The notes below the pieces were generated by a model. The model did not search any database, was not told the DNA's origin, and was given only the letters and a program-made list of their open reading frames with translations. A stretch of 64,000 nt of DNA from NCBI GenBank assembly GCA_001414345.1, contig LLCB01000059.1, positions 62,001 to 126,000 of the forward strand, given 5' to 3'. Shown here in pieces: positions 58,999-64,000 of the stretch. This DNA comes from Hymenoscyphus infarciens. Its lineage: Eukaryota; Ascomycota; Leotiomycetes; Helotiales; Helotiaceae. A program made the translations under genes and the position numbers. Each line of letters begins with the position of its first letter. The first letter of the stretch is position 1.

Positions 58999-60846
58999 TC
59001 AATACCGACTGAACATCAACGGCACCAACGCAGTCCGACTCTCATGTCCACCTCCCAACATCGCACTACTCTTCCACCCACTTGAACAAGTATTCTTGAA
59101 AAGCCCCCTCACATTCCCCTTCCTCTCACTCCCTGCCTCATTAACACAAAACTCCTTGCCCATTTGCCTCAACACCGCCTCCTTCGCTTTCTTTAACGCC
59201 GAAACTCTTTTCTCGGGATCATCTGCTAACTCCTGTCTCGCCGCTTCTTGCGACAGATTTCTTTGCACACCTCGAGTGTTGGGATTAAATGTTGTGGTGG
59301 GGAGGAGAGCCACGAATGGGTCTGGGAGAGGCGGAACGGGCGGAATAGGGATAGGGTTTGAGATTATAGGTCGTGATATGACTGGACGAAGGGTATGGGA
59401 AGATTTTTTCTGTTTTGGTTCAGGTTTCGGCTCTGGAGTTGGTTCTGGTTCCTTATGTTCGCGATGCTGCTTGCGCTTGCGTCTCCTTACTCTCTTCTTG
59501 ATTTTAGTTGCATGAACCGAGGAGGCGGTTTCAATGGGTACCGGTGGTAAAGGCCAATCATTTGAATTGCTATCGGAGAGATTGCCTCGGGAGAGCGTAT
59601 CGATCACTTCGTCGAGTTCCTCGAGGTACTCCAGCTCCTCCTGGCTTTGAGTGAAGCTGTCGACGTCTGAGGAACTTTGTTGTGACATCCACTCGTCGTT
59701 ACCACTGATTCTTGTCAATGGAGAGAGAGCATCTTCCCATACACCTCCATTGATCAAGTAAACATTCTCAAAGTCGAATTCTTTGACTGTGCGTCGATGT
59801 TCTAGGATGAAATCGGCAACTTGATCAGACGACATTGAAGCATTGCGGACTTGCATATACCGAAGCTTTGGGAAGTGCATTGGCTGTCGTCTAGGTGCTT
59901 CAGGCAAAGGAGACATGGGAGAAGTAACCTCCGCAAACAACTTTGCCGTCTTTCTCGGAGGAGCGAAAAGGGGATCAGTGAACAGAGTCAATGGACAAGG
60001 ACCCTTCCTTCCATTCCATCCAAAGCTGATCTTTTCAAGTCCCTCTGAAAAGTTTCGGACATAATCATCAAGTATCTTGAGATGATCTAGACCCGGTCTC
60101 GAACCCTGGAAATCCCAAGAGTCCATGATGATGTTGAGTTTCTTGATCTGCTTCCACCTTCGACCAGCAGAAGGGGTGCTTCCATACCCCGGCATGTGGC
60201 GAAGATACTGCAGACCGGCAGCATGGATATGGCTGAGACTCAATTTCTCCAAGCGAATAAGAGGTGATCGCTCAATGGCGATTCGAAGACTGATAAGTGC
60301 GTAGTCCACACAATCACGTCTGTATCTCTGAGCAGGATCTTGTCCTGGACAGGAAATGGTGAGGTGTCTCAAGTTGTACATCTTGCCCATGGCACTAATG
60401 AAAGCCGGAACATTTGTCGCGGCGTGAAAAATAGGAGGATATTGTTGTGTCAACAAATCCCCAAGTTCCGGAGACCCATACTTTGGTCGTGCAATAACGG
60501 AAGTTGTGGTAGTATGAGGGGTATATAAAAAGTTGACTTCATGGCCATTTGTCGGATTGAGAAGTGGTGGGAGGAAGGTGTTTGGTGTATGTGGCATGGA
60601 GAAAGTAAGGTGTTCGATATAAGGACCGATTCTTGAGAGTGCCTCGACACGGGAAGGCCGAGTAAGCGAGCTGGGAGTAAAGGTCAAGCGGGTTCTCTTG
60701 AAAAGGTCTCGGGTTGTGAAATCGCAACATTTGGTATTTGTGAGTCGCAAAGCGCAAATTGTATTGGTGTCAAGATGTGAGAGGAGAACTGAACGGATGT
60801 CATCGTCCCGCCAGAGGTTGACGAATCTTGGGCTAGAGACGGCCAT
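58999..60846 (-). CDS. F-box-like conserved protein
   Basis: A single uninterrupted exon of 615 aa. Residues about 13-55 look like a divergent F-box (DDDIRSVLLSHLDTNTICAL, then LFKRTRLTF). A region of Leu-spaced strand/helix repeats follows (LRHLTISCPG, LEKLSLSHIHAAGL, IKKLNIIMDSW, LEKISFGW), as in F-box proteins with an LRR-like substrate domain. The C-terminal third is disordered, with KKRVRRRKRKQHRE (a likely nuclear signal) and Pro/Glu repeats (EPTPEPKPEPKQ). If the F-box is real it would bind Skp1 in an SCF ubiquitin ligase; the substrate is unknown. The absence of introns is unusual among its neighbours. Confidence 0.8.
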   Translation of the reverse strand: MAVSSPRFVNLWRDDDIRSVLLSHLDTNTICALRLTNTKCCDFTTRDLFKRTRLTFTPSSLTRPSRVEALSRIGPYIEHLTFSMPHTPNTFLPPLLNPTNGHEVNFLYTPHTTTTSVIARPKYGSPELGDLLTQQYPPIFHAATNVPAFISAMGKMYNLRHLTISCPGQDPAQRYRRDCVDYALISLRIAIERSPLIRLEKLSLSHIHAAGLQYLRHMPGYGSTPSAGRRWKQIKKLNIIMDSWDFQGSRPGLDHLKILDDYVRNFSEGLEKISFGWNGRKGPCPLTLFTDPLFAPPRKTAKLFAEVTSPMSPLPEAPRRQPMHFPKLRYMQVRNASMSSDQVADFILEHRRTVKEFDFENVYLINGGVWEDALSPLTRISGNDEWMSQQSSSDVDSFTQSQEELEYLEELDEVIDTLSRGNLSDSNSNDWPLPPVPIETASSVHATKIKKRVRRRKRKQHREHKEPEPTPEPKPEPKQKKSSHTLRPVISRPIISNPIPIPPVPPLPDPFVALLPTTTFNPNTRGVQRNLSQEAARQELADDPEKRVSALKKAKEAVLRQMGKEFCVNEAGSERKGNVRGLFKNTCSSGWKSSAMLGGGHESRTALVPLMFSRY

Positions 60847-61982
60847 AACTTGCGCATGTCGTTGGGGAAAGTTGAAGGGCTATAGCAGTACTGGACTAAG
60901 GCGCGGCGAGATATCGACAGAAAGTTGATTTGTTCAAGTTGAAAAATCTCGGCAAGACTCCAATTTGTGTTTGGATTGGACTGGTTGAATTGAAAGTGGA
61001 AGTATGTATGATGCAATGCAGTAATAGTAGATGGTGTTATGAGATATGAGTTGTTGTTCATCCGTCTTATCTCACAGCAAAGTCATACAAGAACCACAAC
61101 GAAAAAAACCGGTATAAAACAAGAAATGAAGAGAAGGAAAAAGAGTCACCTCAGGCCCTTCCCCCAGCCATATATCAGATAAAAATGCCTCATAGTCTTC
61201 TCTCTCTTTTGCAATCACTAAGTCACCTGACCAGCCCTCTGTGACTCACTCCTCCATTTTTCTCTTGTATTACCGCTGTATGCCATGCACATGCACAACA
61301 CCAGCAGTCTATCTTTCTTGAGTACTCCAGAAAACGCGAAAAGATCACGATGCGTGTTTCCCCATTCTCTCGCGTCTACTGGATCGAAGCAGCTTAGATG
61401 CATATCGAGGTGGCGCAGCCCACTTGCAGCTATTGTGCCTGACTCTCGCTCTGCATCTTTGCAGCCCAATGAACAACTCTTGAAACGAAACACTTGTGGA
61501 GAGATGCAGAGAGATGCATCTGAAGTGGAGAGCTTGCATCGGCTAAAGAGGGGGTTGAAGAAGTGACAAGGGGGAGAGGTCATGCACGAGGTTGAAATGC
61601 GCCAATTAGCGGTGAGGAGGCTGGTCGAGGCCACGCGAAACTCACACCAACAGACGCGCTTCGTGGCTGGTGACCGTTGCTATTTGGTATCTTTGGTGTG
61701 GGGAAAGTATAAAAGTATTGTTTTCTTGTTATGTATTTAGGGGTTCAGAAGAGAACAGCGCGCTTGTTTCATGTTTGTAAAAGGGGAAATTCCGTGTCTG
61801 CGTAGGAAAAAGGAAGAGTTTCATATCGCTTGTGAAATCTGCCATTCTATCGCGATTTCCGCGTAAGAAAAGATTTGGTGGAAACGCCATCATCATCTCC
61901 ATGCTTGAAGATCACCACCTTTCTCTTGGCGCGAACACTCGTGTATAACTCGTGTCCTTCCCTCGCCCAACTCTTGACTTTG
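60847..61982. other. intergenic, no gene recognised
   Basis: Promoter side of the F-box-like gene. Minus-strand frames (for example 61218-61634) have no motif. No gene seen. Confidence 0.4.
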
Positions 61983-62153
61983 TCGCGGATCCTCCAAAAG
62001 CGGCAGTTCTAGTTCTTGAACTGTCTTGACTGTCCCAAAAGCGTTCCAATTGTTCTAATCTTCTAGGACAATTACTTAAATTGCCCAAGGAAGTCAGAGC
62101 AAAGGATGGTACGAACCAGATGTGTTTACTGCCGCTGTTTCTGTCCAACGCGA
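61983..62153 (+). repeat. MITE family S copy 7
   Basis: Left end TCGCGGATCCTCC with AAAAGCGGCAGTTC, right end TTTACTGCCGCTGTTTCTG then TCCAACGCGA. The interior keeps TTAAATTGCCCAAGGAAG. It is short (171 bp), with an internal deletion relative to other copies. Confidence 0.82.
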
Positions 62154-62667
62154 AATTGCCCGAGAAGAAAGGTAACTCGCTTAAAGACTCAACTAACCTT
62201 CGAAAGTAACATTGAAATCGATGGGGTTCCTTGAAAATCGCCCTTTTTATTTTTAATGTGACTGTTGATATGTTGGCAGAAGTATCCACACCATTCCCTA
62301 GCCAATAACAGACATGAAAGACTGCGTGATTCGACATCGGGCACTATTGGACCAAAACCACACGAAGCAGCCCAATGGTTTTCTCAGTCCTTGCACATCT
62401 GCAATGAATTCTCACAGAATTGCTTGATACAGGCACAGTCCCGAGGAGGTGCTTCACCGCGTATCTCTAACCATGCTCTCTTTGCAATGGCGCATCTCAT
62501 ACTCTAACAGGTTTGATACAGTGCATGTGAAGATGCAGAGGTATTCCTCCTCCCCACCATGGCCAGTCGTTCCAAAATCCAAAGCCACTCTGAAGTCTCC
62601 CACAAAGAGGCCCTTGCAAAGTCCAATGAATTTACTATCCCGTTCATTCTGCTACAGCCTCAAAAGT
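62154..62667. other. intergenic, EAF7 3' side
   Basis: About 500 bp downstream of the EAF7 stop. No gene seen. Confidence 0.4.
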
Positions 62668-63596
62668 TTATCTCTTCCTTTTGCTCTTCCTCGGAGCAGC
62701 CCCCTGAGTCTTTGAGAGTGTCCCAGATTTCGCTTTGGAAGTTGATTTACTCGTAGGCTTGGGATTAGGAGAAGATTCGCGATCCTCGTCCTCGTCTTCT
62801 TCCTCTTCTCCCCCCTCCTCTGTCCCATCATCCTCATCCATCGTAGTATCTTTGCTCGGCGCCCTCTCACTACTCTCCGCCTTCACCCTCCCCATACTTC
62901 TATTCGCACCCCTCCCCTTCCTCGTCGCCTTCCCCGTCGCAGCCGGGCTACTAGTCCTTGAAGTCCGTGGCTCATCCGTATCCTCCACCGTACTCGCCCG
63001 ATTCCTCGTCACCGTATCACCCCTCTTCCTCTTCCTGACCGGCGGCAAAGAAGGCGATCGCTCCATCCTGGGTGGCGAAGAGGAAGCTTCACTCGGATTT
63101 AATTTCCCTTTCAAAAACATCGCTTCCTCATATTCCTCCTCTGGGAGTTTAAATTCGAAGAATTTATCATCGCCGTCTTCGTAGTCGAAGGAGGTTTCTT
63201 GTTTATCGATGATGTCTAGATTATACATTGTTCGCAATTTTTCCCATATACCAGGAATGCGGGTGTGTTTTTCGATTGTGGGGTCGTAGCCGTGGTTGCG
63301 GAGGTGTTCTGATATTGCGATCATTCGGAAATGTTTGTGCATGCCTGGAGTTCCATTAGTACAGTTTCGCAGAAGGGGTTTGGAGTTTGCCCACCTGCTG
63401 GCTTCCATCGAATGATTCCTTTGAAAAGCGATGTCTCTTGCTCGTCGGTCCAAGGGTCCTTTAAGATATCGGAGGTAGGTTTGGGAGTCTCCTCGACTGG
63501 TTGCAGTTGTGGAGAGTCCACCATTACTGTATCATCATCTGCCACCGGTGTTGAGGCCGCCCTCGCGACGCCTTTCCCTTTCTTTTTCGGAGGCAT
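62668..63596 (-). CDS. EAF7: NuA4 histone acetyltransferase subunit Eaf7 (MRGBP)
   Basis: Two minus-strand exons (63596-63395, 63344-62668) give 292 aa. The core Eaf7/MRGBP domain spans about 45-130: DPWTDEQETSLFKGIIRWKP, joined across the intron to MHKHFRMIAISEHLRNHG, then IPGIWEKLRTMYNLD and FFEFKLPEEEY. The C-terminal half is disordered and alternates basic (VRKRKRGD, KATRKGRG) and acidic (EEGGEEEEDEDED) stretches, ending in a basic KSKRKR. Eaf7 pairs with Eaf5 and Eaf3 in the NuA4 acetyltransferase complex in the nucleus. The intron is 50 bp. The start begins MPPKKKGKG. Confidence 0.9.
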
Positions 63597-64000
63597 CCTG
63601 CAAGCATTATCTAGCTATCAATAGAGTGGAGGGACGAGAAGCTTCAAAAGCGTCATGGCTACTGGCGCCTAATATGTGAGGCATTCGATTTATGGGTCCA
63701 TCATGTGATGCCCATTTTGAGTGAGGGTTTTGAATTGGTTTCTTTTGTAGTTGGATTGAGATCGGACTAGAATAAGGTTGCTCCATCTGGGATGCGAAGA
63801 CTCAACACCTGTACGCGGTGCATCCTACGAACCTCTAGCAGTCCTACTTCGTCTCTAGGACTGTCTATAGAGCTAAGTTTAAGTTAAAAAAGCAATATAG
63901 TAATACCTCTTTTTACAACTATCAGAGTTTTAGGCCTCTTAACCTTCTATAAAGAAGCTATATCATATATAGTAATATACTAGATATTAGCAAAAAAGAC
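63597..64000. other. intergenic, AT-rich edge
   Basis: EAF7 promoter region, then AT-rich sequence from about 63860 to the window end that may be the edge of a decayed repeat. No gene seen. Confidence 0.4.

Overview
The window looks like nuclear DNA of a filamentous ascomycete, probably a Leotiomycete. Introns are short (mostly 49-130 bp, GT-AG). The gene set is fungal: Ppo fatty-acid dioxygenase, RTA1 membrane protein, DUF2235 hydrolase, Zn2Cys6 regulator, Fta4, Get2 and a plant-cell-wall polygalacturonase of the Botrytis/Sclerotinia type. AT-rich islands, some with repeat-induced-point-mutation (RIP)-like character, lie between the genes. The lineage call is inference from protein resemblance, not a search.

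I rebuilt fifteen intact genes, usually by joining exons at splice sites that restore frame and family motifs. Left to right they are: an AKR7-type aldo-keto reductase (3277-4678, +), an Sso1-like syntaxin (6499-7643, +), Erv41 (7985-9290, -), a Zn2Cys6 transcription factor (9943-12121, -), a DUF2235 hydrolase (16095-18377, -), a Ppo/linoleate diol synthase (19559-22981, +), an RTA1-family protein (24482-25630, -), Get2 (27114-28134, +), Fta4 (28907-29709, +), an endopolygalacturonase (30789-32028, -), a Bmt6-like 25S rRNA methyltransferase (36991-38382, +), class III alcohol dehydrogenase/formaldehyde dehydrogenase (41071-42575, +), a ubiquitin-like/AN1 zinc-finger fusion (43329-44032, -), Atg2 (47161-53729, -) and an ADGF-type adenosine deaminase (54780-56685, -). 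Two further genes follow: an F-box-like protein (58999-60846, -) and Eaf7 of NuA4 (62668-63596, -). One decayed gene lies at 13419-14252.

The genes are a mix of housekeeping functions (membrane traffic: syntaxin, Erv41, Get2; autophagy: Atg2; chromatin and kinetochore: Eaf7, Fta4; rRNA modification) and lifestyle functions (oxylipin synthesis, pectin degradation, membrane RTA1). I see no biosynthetic cluster, and neighbours do not form a pathway.

The most unusual content is the non-autonomous inverted-repeat DNA. One MITE-like family has seven copies or remnants, all in one orientation. A second family has a copy that makes up most of a DUF2235 intron. A Mutator-like long-TIR element with a perfect 9-bp target duplication is nested inside another MITE. 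A pair of short hairpin elements shares terminal and loop sequence, but nine consecutive base pairs of the stem are completely exchanged while staying complementary. No tRNA, rRNA, CRISPR or autonomous transposase gene was recognised.
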